A DNA stretch of 64,000 nucleotides from MED-G105 sp965263305. GTDB lineage: Bacteria; Pseudomonadota; Alphaproteobacteria; Caulobacterales; Parvularculaceae. Under the pieces are notes generated by a model, which was given only the letters and a program-made list of their open reading frames with translations, had not been told where the DNA came from and did no database searches. Location: contig OZ253666.1 of assembly GCA_965263305.1 (NCBI GenBank), forward strand, positions 3,472,001 through 3,536,000, given 5' to 3'. Made by a program: the position numbers and the translations under genes. Below, in pieces: positions 45,653 through 55,247 of the stretch (its first letter is position 1; each line of letters begins with the position of its first letter).

Positions 45653-45871
45653 CTATTTGAAACGATAGGTGACGCGCCCTTTGCTGAGATCATAGGGCGA
45701 CATTTCCACCAGGACTTTGTCGCCGGCTAGCACGCGGATCCGGTTTTTGCGCATCTTCCCGGCGGTATGGGCGATAAGCTCGTGGCCGTTCTCCAACTTC
45801 ACGCGGAACGTCGCGTTGGGGAGGAGTTCCTCAACCACTCCCTCAAATTCCAAGAGCTCTTCTTTCGCCAT
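45653..45871 (-). CDS. infA: Translation initiation factor IF-1
   Basis: 72 residues, the normal length. MAKEELLEFEGVVEELLPNA followed by an S1/OB fold and the C-terminal LSKGRVTYRFK, all typical. It binds the A site of the 30S subunit during initiation. Second reading of the conserved block with maf 17 bases downstream. Confidence 0.98.
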   Translation of the reverse strand: MAKEELLEFEGVVEELLPNATFRVKLENGHELIAHTAGKMRKNRIRVLAGDKVLVEMSPYDLSKGRVTYRFK

Positions 45872-46006
45872 TCAATCCTCGTTAGCGCGGCGTTTCGAAG
45901 CTCGCGCAAAACCGCGTCATGCTTCCGCCTAATTCTCCCGTGAGCGCGAGAAAATGGTCGGCCTTACGGTCAAAATCAAGGGGGGTGGATGAGATGAAGC
46001 AGCCAT

Positions 46007-46030
46007 AACCCCGAAAAAAACGAGGTTTTT
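46007..46030 (+). terminator. Weak terminator-like hairpin
   Basis: AACCCCG (46007-46013) pairs, with one mismatch, to CGAGGTT (46021-46027) across seven A, and three T follow. It lies between infA and the phosphatase gene. On the minus strand the stem holds through a G-U pair but lacks a U tail. Low support. Confidence 0.3.
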
Positions 46031-46062
46031 GCCCAATCAGAGAAAAAGCGCCGGTTGTGATT

Positions 46063-46479
46063 TCAGAAAATATCGGAAAATCGGCGTTTAATACGCTCCG
46101 TCAGTTGGTCCCGAACGGCGCGATAGGCGCCAAGGAGAACGTCATCTGGGCCCCTCACATCGGTGGGATTATCAACTTCCCAAAACTCAACGGACTGGCC
46201 CGGCGCCAACCTGCGCGCCTCCCCCGCCGCTTCCGGCGTCAACACGACGATCAGATCGAATGTCTCTAAATCTACATCACCTAGGGTTTTTGGGTCTGCG
46301 GCATCAAACGCGACGCCTTCCTCCGCCAACACCCCCGACACGAACGGATCATGCCCACCTTCGTAAACTCCAGCAGAATCAACGGTCATGCGCGAGCCAG
46401 CATGCGCTTTTAAGAGGGCCGCGGCCATCGGCGAGCGGATGGAGTTCATATTACAAACAAATAAAACGGATTGCGTCAT
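46063..46479 (-). CDS. Low-molecular-weight protein tyrosine phosphatase / arsenate reductase-like
   Basis: 138 residues from the ATG at 46479. Active-site loop FVCNMNSIRSPMAA matches C-X5-R-S. The frame continues to 46530 but overlaps the UPF0262 gene. Family members remove phosphate from tyrosine or reduce arsenate; a single active Cys plus later acidic residues cannot tell these apart. Conserved neighbour of infA in this class. Confidence 0.9.
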   Translation of the reverse strand: MTQSVLFVCNMNSIRSPMAAALLKAHAGSRMTVDSAGVYEGGHDPFVSGVLAEEGVAFDAADPKTLGDVDLETFDLIVVLTPEAAGEARRLAPGQSVEFWEVDNPTDVRGPDDVLLGAYRAVRDQLTERIKRRFSDIF

Positions 46480-46508
46480 CGAAGATGTCAATCTTTCCTG
46501 AGTTTTCC

Positions 46509-46994
46509 TCAGCGCATATGAAAACTGCATATCAAGGTGAATAAGCGCCGCGCTGTATTAAGATCGAGAACAATTTTCTCATCCAACCGTTCACGGAGGA
46601 TTTCAGACCCTTCATTGTGCATGCTCCGGCGGGCCATATCGATGGTCTCAATTTGCGCCGGCGCGGCATTTCGGATCGCGTCGTAATAGCTCTCACAGAG
46701 CATGAAATAGTCTTTGATAATCTTACGAAATGGCGTCATCGACAGGTGTACTTGGCCAATGGGCTCGCCGCCTTCCCGCCGAACGTCGAATACGAGGCGG
46801 CGTTCGACATAGTGCAGATAGAGTTCAAAGGGTCCTTCCCCGCCGCCGATCGGTTCAAAAGAGTTTTCTTCTAACAGGTCATAGATAGCAACTTTGCGCT
46901 CGTGCTCGATATCCGCGGTCGCGGGCGCAAGGGAGCGCTCATCAAGGTCAATCTTGATGATGCGAAAGACGCTTTGATCGCTTTCAGTATCCAT
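46509..46994 (-). CDS. UPF0262 family protein
   Basis: 161 residues from the ATG at 46994 (MDTESDQSVFRIIKIDLDER). Matches a conserved alphaproteobacterial family of unknown function; recurrent motifs are HERKVAIYDLLEENSFEP and PFRKIIKDYFMLCESYYDAI. It usually follows hisD and precedes the phosphatase and infA. The region before it (to 47157) has no gene. Confidence 0.9.
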   Translation of the reverse strand: MDTESDQSVFRIIKIDLDERSLAPATADIEHERKVAIYDLLEENSFEPIGGGEGPFELYLHYVERRLVFDVRREGGEPIGQVHLSMTPFRKIIKDYFMLCESYYDAIRNAAPAQIETIDMARRSMHNEGSEILRERLDEKIVLDLNTARRLFTLICSFHMR

Positions 46995-47157
46995 GATCAG
47001 TCCTTGATCGCTCCTCAGTGGACCAAAGGGGCATTGCGAAAAGGTTCGCCAACGACGCCCTGCAATGGCCACTACCATTATCCAATAAACATTTATTAAC
47101 CACACTCAAATCATTCTGTTTTCTATCGCCATTAAATTTCGCCGAAAGGATAAGGTG

Positions 47158-48168
47158 ATGGCCTTACCTCGATATTGTCGCCCTGCCACGGATGCGGCTC
47201 TAAATATTGCTGCAATCGCTGGGATGACGAGCGTTGTTTTCATCGCGCCATGCGCCCATGCAGCGGAAGCTGACCTGCCGGATATTGCTCGCGCGCTGAT
47301 CCACGCTGCGGCGGAGACCGGCAATGCAGACGAGGTACGGGCTGTCGCCAATGCAACGATTGATGTTTTCGCGGAGGATGCCGACGCGATTCGGGAATAT
47401 GCGGGCGCCATCCTCGCTGACCTCACGGCGAATGAGATTGCTGTTACCGAGGCTGGAACAACGGACGGATCTGATGGAACAGAAACACCATCCGCGGCGC
47501 CTTCATCTAACGGCGTTTTTTCCCTTGCCCCCTGGGAAGGAAGAATTGGCGCGTCAGCCGTTTCTGCGTCGGGGAACTCTGATAACCTCGCCATCGGCGT
47601 TTTGCTCGACGCAAAGCGCGAAACCGGCGCATTCACCCATAATGTGACGGGTTACTTTGATATCGGCGAATCAACCAATGTCGTTAATCAACGCCGCTGG
47701 GGCGCTGCGTACAAACTAGATTACGCCATTGCTGATCGCGCCTATGCGTTTGGTCGCATCGCTTATGACGAGGATGAATTTTCCGGCTTTGATTACAGGT
47801 TATTCTTCGGCGGCGGCGTAGGTTATTTTTTCGCGAAAAGCGACCCGTTCACATGGAAAGTAGAAGCCGGTCCCGGTTACCGTATTTCCCCTATCGATGA
47901 TACGAGGGAGACGGATCGCGATTTCGCCTTCTATGGCGCCAGCGAGACCGATTGGCTCATCCGCGAAGGGTTGCTCTTTGAGCAGAATTTTGGGGCGACC
48001 TATACCGACCCTACATCGACGTTTGAATCAACCACATCCCTAACGACTAAAATTTGGGAAGGTCTCTCCACCGGCGTTTCTTACTATTACCGGTTTGAAA
48101 CCAACCCACCGCTAGGCCGTCAGCGAACAGACCAAGTCATCCGCGCGACGATTGGGTATGATTTTTAA
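47158..48168 (+). CDS. DUF481 family outer-membrane protein
   Basis: 336 residues from the ATG at 47158 (a GTG at 47155 also fits). Signal peptide ending near AHAAEA, then a helical region of about 90 residues, then a DUF481 beta-barrel (WEGRIGASAVSASGNSDNLAIG, and the C-terminal TDQVIRATIGYDF ending in an aromatic). The YdiY-like family is described as salt-induced; its function is not known. Confidence 0.9.
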   Translation: MALPRYCRPATDAALNIAAIAGMTSVVFIAPCAHAAEADLPDIARALIHAAAETGNADEVRAVANATIDVFAEDADAIREYAGAILADLTANEIAVTEAGTTDGSDGTETPSAAPSSNGVFSLAPWEGRIGASAVSASGNSDNLAIGVLLDAKRETGAFTHNVTGYFDIGESTNVVNQRRWGAAYKLDYAIADRAYAFGRIAYDEDEFSGFDYRLFFGGGVGYFFAKSDPFTWKVEAGPGYRISPIDDTRETDRDFAFYGASETDWLIREGLLFEQNFGATYTDPTSTFESTTSLTTKIWEGLSTGVSYYYRFETNPPLGRQRTDQVIRATIGYDF

Positions 48169-48215
48169 AGGAAGACACTCTCGCCGATTTGACCGCCAAA
48201 GAGAGCCCGTTTACT

Positions 48216-50402
48216 TTACCCAAATAGGAAGTCATCGACGGAAAGACTGCTCGCGAGTGTATCGAGTATCGTCAATGTTTCGCCATTCCCGAGATCAATC
48301 ACTGTGTCATCGCCGCTTTGAGAGGCGACGGCGGCGATGTCTGCAAACGTGTCTAGATTTGCGCCAAAGCCCACTAGTTCGATGACGTCGCCGCCACCGG
48401 CGCCTGCCACAAAGCCTGAGATAACGTCATCACCATCATTTGCATTTATGATGAACAGATCGTCTCCGCCACCCCCTTCAAGGGTATCGTCACCGGCGCC
48501 CCCGATGATTGTGTCGTTGCCGTTGAACCCGCTTATCCGATCATTTCCGTCGCCGCCATCAAGGCGATTATCGCCATTATCGGCAATAAGACGATCGGCA
48601 AATCCCGTTCCTATAATATTTTCAACGTCGACAAGACTATCTTCAACCACCCCACCTTGATAAAATCCGCCAGCGTTTAAGAAGCCACCAGTCTGCACAG
48701 CGCCGTTTATTAAATTCGCGCCAATTCCGCTGTTTAGAGCGCTATAGTCCACCGTATCCGACCCAGCGCCACCCTCAAGAGTATCGAAACCGACGCCCCC
48801 TTCTAGGGTGTCATTGCCGTTTCCACCAATCACGAGGTCGTTTCCGCCAAACGCGCTAATCCGATCATTCCCGGCGCCGCCGTCAAGGCGATTATCGCTA
48901 TTATCCGCTATAAGACGATCGGCGAAAGCGCTCCCAGTAAGGTTTTCTATACTCGAAAGTACATCCTCGATAGAACCGCCCTGGTAAAATCCATCGGCGT
49001 TTAGGAAACCGTCTGATACTACAGAGCCCGCAAATAAATTAGCGCCGATACCGGTATCAGAACCGCTATAATCAGCCGTATCTGATCCATTGCCACCCTC
49101 TAAGGTATCAAATCCATCCGCCCCTATTAAGGTATCATCACCGCCAAAAGCACTAATGCGGTCATCACCAGCGCCGCCATCAAGATGGTTGACACCACTG
49201 TTTGCAATCAATCGATCAGCAAAAGCGCTTCCGGTAATGTTTTCAATGCTGGAAAGATCGTCCTCTAACGAACCACTCTGATAGAATCCACTCGCGTTTA
49301 AGAACCCGCCCGATTCCACGGAGCCCGCAAAAAGATTGGCGCCAATACCCGTATCCGAAGCGCTATAGTCAACCGTATCAATCCCGTTGCCACCTTCTAA
49401 CGTATCAAAGCCAGCGCCTCCAATTAAGATATCATTACCATTCAACCCACTAAGCCGGTCGTTCCCATCACCTCCATCGATTAGGTTTGCCCCATTGTCA
49501 GCAATAAGACGGTCAGAGAACTGTGTTCCGGTCAGGTTTTCGATACTCACCAGAACATCTTCAGCGGCGCCGCCTTGATAAAAACCACCAGCATTTAAAA
49601 AGCCACCCGTCTCCGCGATGCCGCTTAAGAGATTCACACCAATAGCACCGCTTGCGTCAACATAACTGACCGTATCGCTACCGGGGCCTCCGGTTACAGT
49701 GTCTTGGCCGGCGCCCAACGTAATCAAATCCTCGCCGTCGCCAGCTTGAATATTATCATCGCCGTCACCACCGTGAACGGTGTCGTTATCCTCGCCAACC
49801 AAGATCGTATCGTCGCCCGCTCCACCGTTAATCAGTTTCGCGCTATTGAAGAGCGGGTTGGCGCCCCCGAAAAATGTCCTGGCGCCAATAATAATATCAT
49901 CGCCATCGCCACCCGAAACGGTGTCATTCCCTTGTCCGGCGACAATATAGGCATCGGTGTTATCGACGGCGGCTAGGAGATCCGCGCCGGTGGTGCCATA
50001 AACAACGTCCAGTTCACGAGACCCAATCAATAAAATCTCTATATCGAAAGCAGTAACATTGCTTCCGTTTCCATTGGAAAAAATTAATCCCTGAGCATCT
50101 GGATCTTCTATCAAAGTAAAGAACAACGCAGCGCCGTCTTGGACTTGCAGCGTATCAAAGCCGCCGCCGCCGTTAACGGTAGCACTATTATTTAATGTTG
50201 ATACCTCAATTAAATCGTCGTTTGCGCCGCCATCTAGAACGTCGGCCGCACCAGCGCCGCTGATCAGCGTGTCGTTTCCTTCACCGCCGAACAGAGAGTC
50301 CGAACCGCCGTTACCTTCGATTAGATCGTTCCCGGCCAAGCCAAAAATCTCATCCGCGTCTTCGCCGCCAATTAACGTATCGTTACCAGCCGTACCCATC
50401 AT
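48216..50402 (-). CDS. RTX-type calcium-binding repeat protein
   Basis: 728 residues, nearly all Gly-Asp-rich. Nonapeptide repeats of the form GGxGxDxLx occur throughout (NDTLIGGEDADEIFG, GGAGDDTILVG). Four copies of a larger unit of about 99 residues run from residue 245 to about 649, each pairing an aromatic segment (GFLNAGGFYQGG) with ENLTGSAFADRLIADN and two nonapeptides. The C-terminus ends SVDDFLFG, similar to type I secretion signals. No catalytic domain, no N-terminal signal, and no secretion genes nearby. Likely a secreted, calcium-folded structural or adhesive protein. Confidence 0.9.
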   Translation of the reverse strand: MMGTAGNDTLIGGEDADEIFGLAGNDLIEGNGGSDSLFGGEGNDTLISGAGAADVLDGGANDDLIEVSTLNNSATVNGGGGFDTLQVQDGAALFFTLIEDPDAQGLIFSNGNGSNVTAFDIEILLIGSRELDVVYGTTGADLLAAVDNTDAYIVAGQGNDTVSGGDGDDIIIGARTFFGGANPLFNSAKLINGGAGDDTILVGEDNDTVHGGDGDDNIQAGDGEDLITLGAGQDTVTGGPGSDTVSYVDASGAIGVNLLSGIAETGGFLNAGGFYQGGAAEDVLVSIENLTGTQFSDRLIADNGANLIDGGDGNDRLSGLNGNDILIGGAGFDTLEGGNGIDTVDYSASDTGIGANLFAGSVESGGFLNASGFYQSGSLEDDLSSIENITGSAFADRLIANSGVNHLDGGAGDDRISAFGGDDTLIGADGFDTLEGGNGSDTADYSGSDTGIGANLFAGSVVSDGFLNADGFYQGGSIEDVLSSIENLTGSAFADRLIADNSDNRLDGGAGNDRISAFGGNDLVIGGNGNDTLEGGVGFDTLEGGAGSDTVDYSALNSGIGANLINGAVQTGGFLNAGGFYQGGVVEDSLVDVENIIGTGFADRLIADNGDNRLDGGDGNDRISGFNGNDTIIGGAGDDTLEGGGGDDLFIINANDGDDVISGFVAGAGGGDVIELVGFGANLDTFADIAAVASQSGDDTVIDLGNGETLTILDTLASSLSVDDFLFG
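48456..49670 (-). repeat. Four-copy 99-residue (297-base) tandem repeat inside the RTX gene
   Basis: Copies span about residues 245-343, 344-442, 443-550 and 551-649. Three are close to 99 residues; the third is longer by nine, one extra nonapeptide (GGNGNDTLE). The copies differ at many positions but keep the block order, which indicates duplication followed by drift. Confidence 0.85.
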
Positions 50403-50726
50403 AATATTTTTACCCTACTAAACCTGTTTCCAGTCAATCTCCCCAATTTCAATGGAAAATTTCCAATGATCTCCCGCTCTCGGTCTCGTTTTAACACACT
50501 CCAACAACTCGAACGGGAAACAAAGCAAGACACGCGCCTTTTTCAGGGTTTTCATATTAATTTCCTTCCATCACCAAGTCCCCCTATTAAGTAGAGGTAG
50601 GAACGCCACTAGCGAATTTCGCCATGGTGCAAATGATCAACAAAATCTGTGAGGTATACTTTTAGGGTAAGGTTAGGATGGTAAATTTTTACCCACCACA
50701 ACGGCGGCGGTTAATAACCAATCCGA
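50403..50726. promoter_or_regulatory. Intergenic stretch upstream of RTX gene
   Basis: 324 bases without a gene. AT-rich, probably carrying the RTX promoter on the minus strand. A small palindrome GGTAAA-TT-TTTACC lies at 50680-50693, downstream of the amidase gene, and could be a weak terminator for it. No other element is clear. Confidence 0.4.
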
Positions 50727-52460
50727 TCATGAAAACGCTGGCGGTCGTTCCGATGCTACGCCCAACGTCCCTTCTAATGCTCGACCTAGCGCTAAGATCT
50801 TTCCTTCCTGAAAGATATCGGCCCACAGACTAATGCCTCGTGGTGTTTGGAAAGTTTCCCCGCCGACACTACCTGTGTCACCATTTCGGGTCTGGGTCGT
50901 CGCATACCCCGCGCGCAGCGCAAGCTGAGGATGGCCGGTGCAGTTCGTGGCGAGCAAGGCGCCGCCGCCGCTGTGAGGGCCGATCAACGCATCAATTCCT
51001 TCGAACGCGGCACTCATCTCAGCCATCAGACGCCGACGCAATCGATCAATCTGAACGTAGTCCACGGCGGAGATAAAGCGCGCCGCCCGCCATGTGTTCG
51101 GCCATGCGGCGGGCGCTTGCCACACCAAATTGTCATCACCGTCTTCGAGGGTAAGATCGGCAAACGCGGCGGCGGACTCTACCAATACAATTTGCAATAG
51201 TGACTCAAAATCTGTGTCCGGCCATGGGAACTCGACCATCGTCACGCCAAGATCCCGCATGGCCGCCAATGCCGCGCGATCGGTCTCGTCGCCTGCTTCA
51301 AACCAGGACGGCACATACCCGACCGTCATATCCGTTAGGTCGAGTTTTGCGTCATAGGTAAACCCCTTGCGGGCTGCCGCAGGATCATCAATATCGAAGC
51401 CGTTGATCTCCGAAAGCACCAAGGCGCAGTCTTCGACCGTGCGACAGATCGGACCGACTTTATCAAGGGACCAGCACAAATTCATAAACCCTGCGCGGGA
51501 GACGCGGCCAAATGTCGGGCGAAGCCCCGTTGTTCCACACCGCTCTGAAGGGGAAACAATTGATCCAAGGGTTTCTGTGCCAATCGCAAAAGCGCACAGC
51601 CCCGCCGCTGTCGCCGAAGCGGAGCCAGCCGATGACCCAGACGAGCCTTCTTTTGTATTCCAGGGATTGCGCGTACGCCCCGCAAACCATTGATCGCCAT
51701 AGGCAATCGCACCACAGGTGGTTTTGCCCAACAAAACAGCGCCGGCGCGTTTCAGTTTACGGACGATATCGGCGTCTTCTTCCGGCACCCGCTCTTGATA
51801 GGGCGTCGCGCCCCAGGTCGTTCGAATATTGGCGGTATCGGCAAGATCTTTTAGCCCATAGGGAATGCCATGAAGCGGCCCCCTATCGCGCCCTTTTGCG
51901 AAATCATCATCGGCTTTTTCCGCTTGTTCCAGGGCAAGATCCGGCGTCACCGTGACGAAACATTCAAGGTCAGGGCCATGGGCCTCAATGCGCGCTAGAT
52001 ATATTTCCGTTAGCCGGACGCTTGTCAGAGCGCCCGCCCGCAGCCAGGCGCCAAGCTGACCAATTGAGGCATAGGCGATATCAAAATCGTTATCGGGAAA
52101 CGGCGCAACATAAACCCCGCTTGGTCTCAAGATATTCTTCTGTGAAGGAACCTTCTTACGAGGCAGTTGCGGATTGAATGTCATCGCCGGCGCAAGTGTA
52201 TTCGGAGCTTTGAACGCCCGCATCCGCGCCAGCCATTCAAGATTGCTCTCAAGCCCATCGAGCATCATCGTGCGTTCTTCTGCTGTGAACCGAACGCCTT
52301 GCAACTTTTCCGCTTCAGCGATGGACCGCGTTGAGAGCCCTGTGTCCTCTACCGCCGCCGCCCCGTTGCTATCGGGCGCGCTGCACCCAACCGACAATCC
52401 CGCTGCGCTCGTCGCGCCGGTTAGCATTGCGCCGCGTAACAACTCTCGCCGTGATGTCAT
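50727..52460 (-). CDS. Amidase-signature enzyme, Tat lipoprotein
   Basis: 577 residues from the ATG at 52460. The N-terminus MTSRRELLRGAMLTGATSAA with LSVGC just after is a twin-arginine signal with a lipobox, so the enzyme is exported folded and lipid-anchored. The amidase signature is complete: catalytic Lys in GIPYGLKDLADT, then EGSSGSSAGSASATAAG with the Ser-cisSer-Lys triad. It hydrolyses amide bonds; substrate unknown. The frame extends to 52613 but that overlaps kbl. Confidence 0.9.
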   Translation of the reverse strand: MTSRRELLRGAMLTGATSAAGLSVGCSAPDSNGAAAVEDTGLSTRSIAEAEKLQGVRFTAEERTMMLDGLESNLEWLARMRAFKAPNTLAPAMTFNPQLPRKKVPSQKNILRPSGVYVAPFPDNDFDIAYASIGQLGAWLRAGALTSVRLTEIYLARIEAHGPDLECFVTVTPDLALEQAEKADDDFAKGRDRGPLHGIPYGLKDLADTANIRTTWGATPYQERVPEEDADIVRKLKRAGAVLLGKTTCGAIAYGDQWFAGRTRNPWNTKEGSSGSSAGSASATAAGLCAFAIGTETLGSIVSPSERCGTTGLRPTFGRVSRAGFMNLCWSLDKVGPICRTVEDCALVLSEINGFDIDDPAAARKGFTYDAKLDLTDMTVGYVPSWFEAGDETDRAALAAMRDLGVTMVEFPWPDTDFESLLQIVLVESAAAFADLTLEDGDDNLVWQAPAAWPNTWRAARFISAVDYVQIDRLRRRLMAEMSAAFEGIDALIGPHSGGGALLATNCTGHPQLALRAGYATTQTRNGDTGSVGGETFQTPRGISLWADIFQEGKILALGRALEGTLGVASERPPAFS

Positions 52461-52600
52461 TTTATTGTCTCCCGTTTTGGCGGGAGATTGCCGAGGTAGA
52501 GCCACGATTGCAACAGCGTAACGAATTCTTGACGTTGAAGAGCGCGCTCTTACAAAGAGCGCATCCATGATCGCCAACGCCAAGATGAAAGGCCTCTCCC

Positions 52601-53803
52601 ATGAGACAAGCATTTTACGATCGCCTTCACGACAATCTGGCTGATATTCGCGAGCAGGGTCTCGAAAAAGTCGAGCGGCTGATCACATCTCCGCAGGGAC
52701 CCGTGATCACGGTGGATCACCGCAATACACCGACAAAGGTGTTAAACTTCTGCGCGAACAATTACCTCGGACTGGCGGACCACCCTGAAATTGTCGCCGC
52801 CGCCAAAGCGACCATGAACACCCATGGGTTTGGCATGGCGTCGGTGCGATTTATTTGCGGCACTTCGGATCTACACCGCAACGTTGAAGGCGCCATCGCT
52901 GACTATCTGGGGCATGCGGACTCGATCCTGTTTGCCGCCTGCTTCGACGCCAATGGCGGGGTGTTCGAGCCTCTATTGGAGGCGGAAGATGCAATCATTT
53001 CCGACAGCCTCAATCACGCCTCGATCATCGACGGCGTCCGGCTTTGTAAAGCGAAGCGCTTTCGTTTTGCGAACGCTGATATGGATGACTTAAAAACAAA
53101 ACTCCAAGAGGCTGACGCCGCTGGCGCGCGAACAAAATTAATTGTGACGGACGGTGTGTTCTCGATGGATGGATATATCGCCAAGCTCGATCAAATATGT
53201 CAGCTTGCCGATGAGTTTGACGCCCTCGTGATGGTGGATGATTGCCACGCCACCGGATTTATGGGCGAAAAAGGCGCGGGCACGCCAAGCCATTGCGGCG
53301 TGGCGGAGCGCGTGGATATTTTAACGGGCACGTTAGGCAAGGCGCTCGGCGGCGGAATGGGCGGTTATGTCTGTGCGTCGGCTGATGTCGTCCATATGCT
53401 GCGCAATCGGGCCAGGCCCTATCTTTTCTCAAACGCCCTCACCCCGGCTCTTCTTGGGGCAACGTTGAAAACCTTAGAGCTTGTCATCAATGGGGATAAT
53501 CTGCGCAAACAGCTTTTCCGCAATGCGGTACGTTTCCGGGATGGGATGACAAAGGCGGGCTTCGACTTGTTGCCTGGCGAACACCCCATTATCCCCGTGA
53601 TGTTGGGCGATGCGCGTTTGGCGCAAGACATGTCGGCGAAACTAATGGACGAGGGCGTCTACGTGACCGGGTTTTCTTTTCCCGTGGTCCCAAAAGGACA
53701 GGCTCGGATCCGCACCCAAATGTGCGCTGGACATAGCGACGACCAAATTGATCAGGCGATCGACGCCTTCACACGCGTTGGTAAGGGGTTGGGGGTTATC
53801 TAG
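52601..53803 (+). CDS. kbl: Glycine C-acetyltransferase (2-amino-3-ketobutyrate CoA ligase)
   Basis: 400 residues; AAAGG nine bases before the ATG. PLP-dependent alpha-oxoamine synthase: CANNYLGLADHPE, GTLGKALGGGMGGYV with the PLP-binding Lys, and VDDCHATGFMGEKG. It cleaves 2-amino-3-ketobutyrate to glycine and acetyl-CoA. Threonine dehydrogenase (tdh), its normal partner, is not next to it here. Confidence 0.95.
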   Translation: MRQAFYDRLHDNLADIREQGLEKVERLITSPQGPVITVDHRNTPTKVLNFCANNYLGLADHPEIVAAAKATMNTHGFGMASVRFICGTSDLHRNVEGAIADYLGHADSILFAACFDANGGVFEPLLEAEDAIISDSLNHASIIDGVRLCKAKRFRFANADMDDLKTKLQEADAAGARTKLIVTDGVFSMDGYIAKLDQICQLADEFDALVMVDDCHATGFMGEKGAGTPSHCGVAERVDILTGTLGKALGGGMGGYVCASADVVHMLRNRARPYLFSNALTPALLGATLKTLELVINGDNLRKQLFRNAVRFRDGMTKAGFDLLPGEHPIIPVMLGDARLAQDMSAKLMDEGVYVTGFSFPVVPKGQARIRTQMCAGHSDDQIDQAIDAFTRVGKGLGVI

Positions 53804-53815
53804 CGCCCACCCCTT
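53783..53815. terminator. Probable bidirectional terminator between kbl and ABC1 kinase
   Basis: AAGGGGTTGGG (53783-53793) pairs with CCCACCCCTT (53806-53815) with one bulged T: a ten-pair GC-rich stem. It overlaps the kbl stop in a convergent gene pair. No U-tract follows, so support is moderate. Confidence 0.4.
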
Positions 53816-53839
53816 GCGCCAACTGTCGTGCTTGCGAAC

Positions 53840-55162
53840 TTAATTGATATAGGGCGCGATGAGGGTTCTAAGATCGATCCGAGCGCGCAGGCGTGTTGCA
53901 ATCAAATAAAGCCCGCCAAATTTGCGGTGAATAAAAACGGCCGGCGGCGGCGGCGGGTGCAAGAACCCAGCGGTTCGCAATTCAAATACTTTATCACGCA
54001 AGGCCGCAGCGAGTGTTGTCGCGCCAAAATCAAACACGCCTTCCTGGCGCAATGGCGCGGTGGCAAGTTCGAAACTCTCTCTCAATAGCCGCTCGATATC
54101 TGGCGGGATGTCACCTGCGACAAGGCCCATTCTTTGACCGGCCGCCAGTGCATCGGGCCAATGATCCCGGCTGGCGGCGGACAGCAGCGCCCGGTAGCCT
54201 TCAGCAAAATCAGGCTCGATTTCTCTTAGCGCTCCAAAATCGATTAAGTTAAGAACCCCCGAGTGCTCATCGTACAGAAAGTTTGCAAAATTTGGGTCTG
54301 TCTGCATGGCGTTGAACTCGAAGAGCTCTTTGAACGTCAAATCGATCAATAGATACGCCAAACGGTCGCGGTCTTCTTGGCTTGCGTCAGCAATTGCATC
54401 GATGGGAACGCCATCAACATAAGACATGGCTAGGGTTGTCGGCGTTGTCAGGTCGTCATGGGCTTCAGGCGCGCCGACACCTGAGAGGTTTTTTATCATG
54501 GCGCGATAGGCATTTAGCCGTTTTGCTTCCAACTCATAATCCGCCTCCGACGCCAATTGCTTTTTGGTCTCGTCAATGATGGGCCCAAGGTCCACATCCT
54601 TGGGCAACATCCCTGACAAGCGGATTATCGCCATCAGATTATCAATATCGCTGTCGATACTTTCGCGAACGCCTGGATATTGGATCTTGATGGCGAGCTT
54701 ACGCCCATCTTTTGCGACCGCTTGGTGCACCTGACCGATGGAAGCCGCCGCGATGGGGCGCACATCAAAGGATTTGAATTGGCGAAGCCAATTACGACCC
54801 CATGCGGCGTTCAACTGCGCCTTTAATTGGTGGGGCGGCATATGGTGAGCGCCATTTCGCAACGGCGCTAAGAGATTGGCGACCTCGGGCGGCAAAAAAT
54901 CCCCGCTGTCCATGGAGACCAGCTGGCCAAGCTTCATCGCGGCACCGCGCATGCGCGAGAGTTGTTCCGCCGCTTTGGCGGCGTTACTGGGTGTCAGGGC
55001 AAGTTCCTGGAGCGAGGGGCGTTCGCCCCGCGCCAATCGCTGCGCGCCTTCTAACGCCATATTGCCCGCGATTGAGGCGCCGAGCCCGCCAAACCGCGCA
55101 AGGCGCGTTAATCGGCGTTTGGGAACCGGAAGCCCCTCAGATTTTTTATCATCACCCGCCAT
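53840..55162 (-). CDS. ABC1/UbiB-family atypical kinase
   Basis: 440 residues. ABC1 motifs: SRMRGAAMKLGQLVSMD (the KxGQ motif), AAASIGQVHQAVAKDGRKLAIKIQYPGV (the A-rich loop and Lys), and YVDGVP and MQTDPNFANFLYDEHSGVLNLIDFG with the ATP/Mg residues. Related proteins (UbiB) support ubiquinone synthesis; other members act on lipids. The length is shorter than UbiB and there is no C-terminal membrane helix, so it is an AarF-like branch. Confidence 0.9.
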   Translation of the reverse strand: MAGDDKKSEGLPVPKRRLTRLARFGGLGASIAGNMALEGAQRLARGERPSLQELALTPSNAAKAAEQLSRMRGAAMKLGQLVSMDSGDFLPPEVANLLAPLRNGAHHMPPHQLKAQLNAAWGRNWLRQFKSFDVRPIAAASIGQVHQAVAKDGRKLAIKIQYPGVRESIDSDIDNLMAIIRLSGMLPKDVDLGPIIDETKKQLASEADYELEAKRLNAYRAMIKNLSGVGAPEAHDDLTTPTTLAMSYVDGVPIDAIADASQEDRDRLAYLLIDLTFKELFEFNAMQTDPNFANFLYDEHSGVLNLIDFGALREIEPDFAEGYRALLSAASRDHWPDALAAGQRMGLVAGDIPPDIERLLRESFELATAPLRQEGVFDFGATTLAAALRDKVFELRTAGFLHPPPPPAVFIHRKFGGLYLIATRLRARIDLRTLIAPYIN

Positions 55163-55247
55163 GAGCCACTCCGCGCATTGGATTGCCGATGCGACCTATA
55201 TTGGCGTAAGCACAGGTCTTTTCAGTGGGGCGGATCGACGCGCGCGA

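Noticed and set aside
48456..49670. Regular repetition that could suggest a CRISPR array
   Set aside because: The period is about 297 bases, all in frame with Gly-Asp-rich coding; no short identical repeats separated by unique spacers.
48337..49976. A series of plus-strand open frames with Pro/Ser-rich translations
   Set aside because: They repeat because they are antisense to the RTX repeats, not because they encode proteins.
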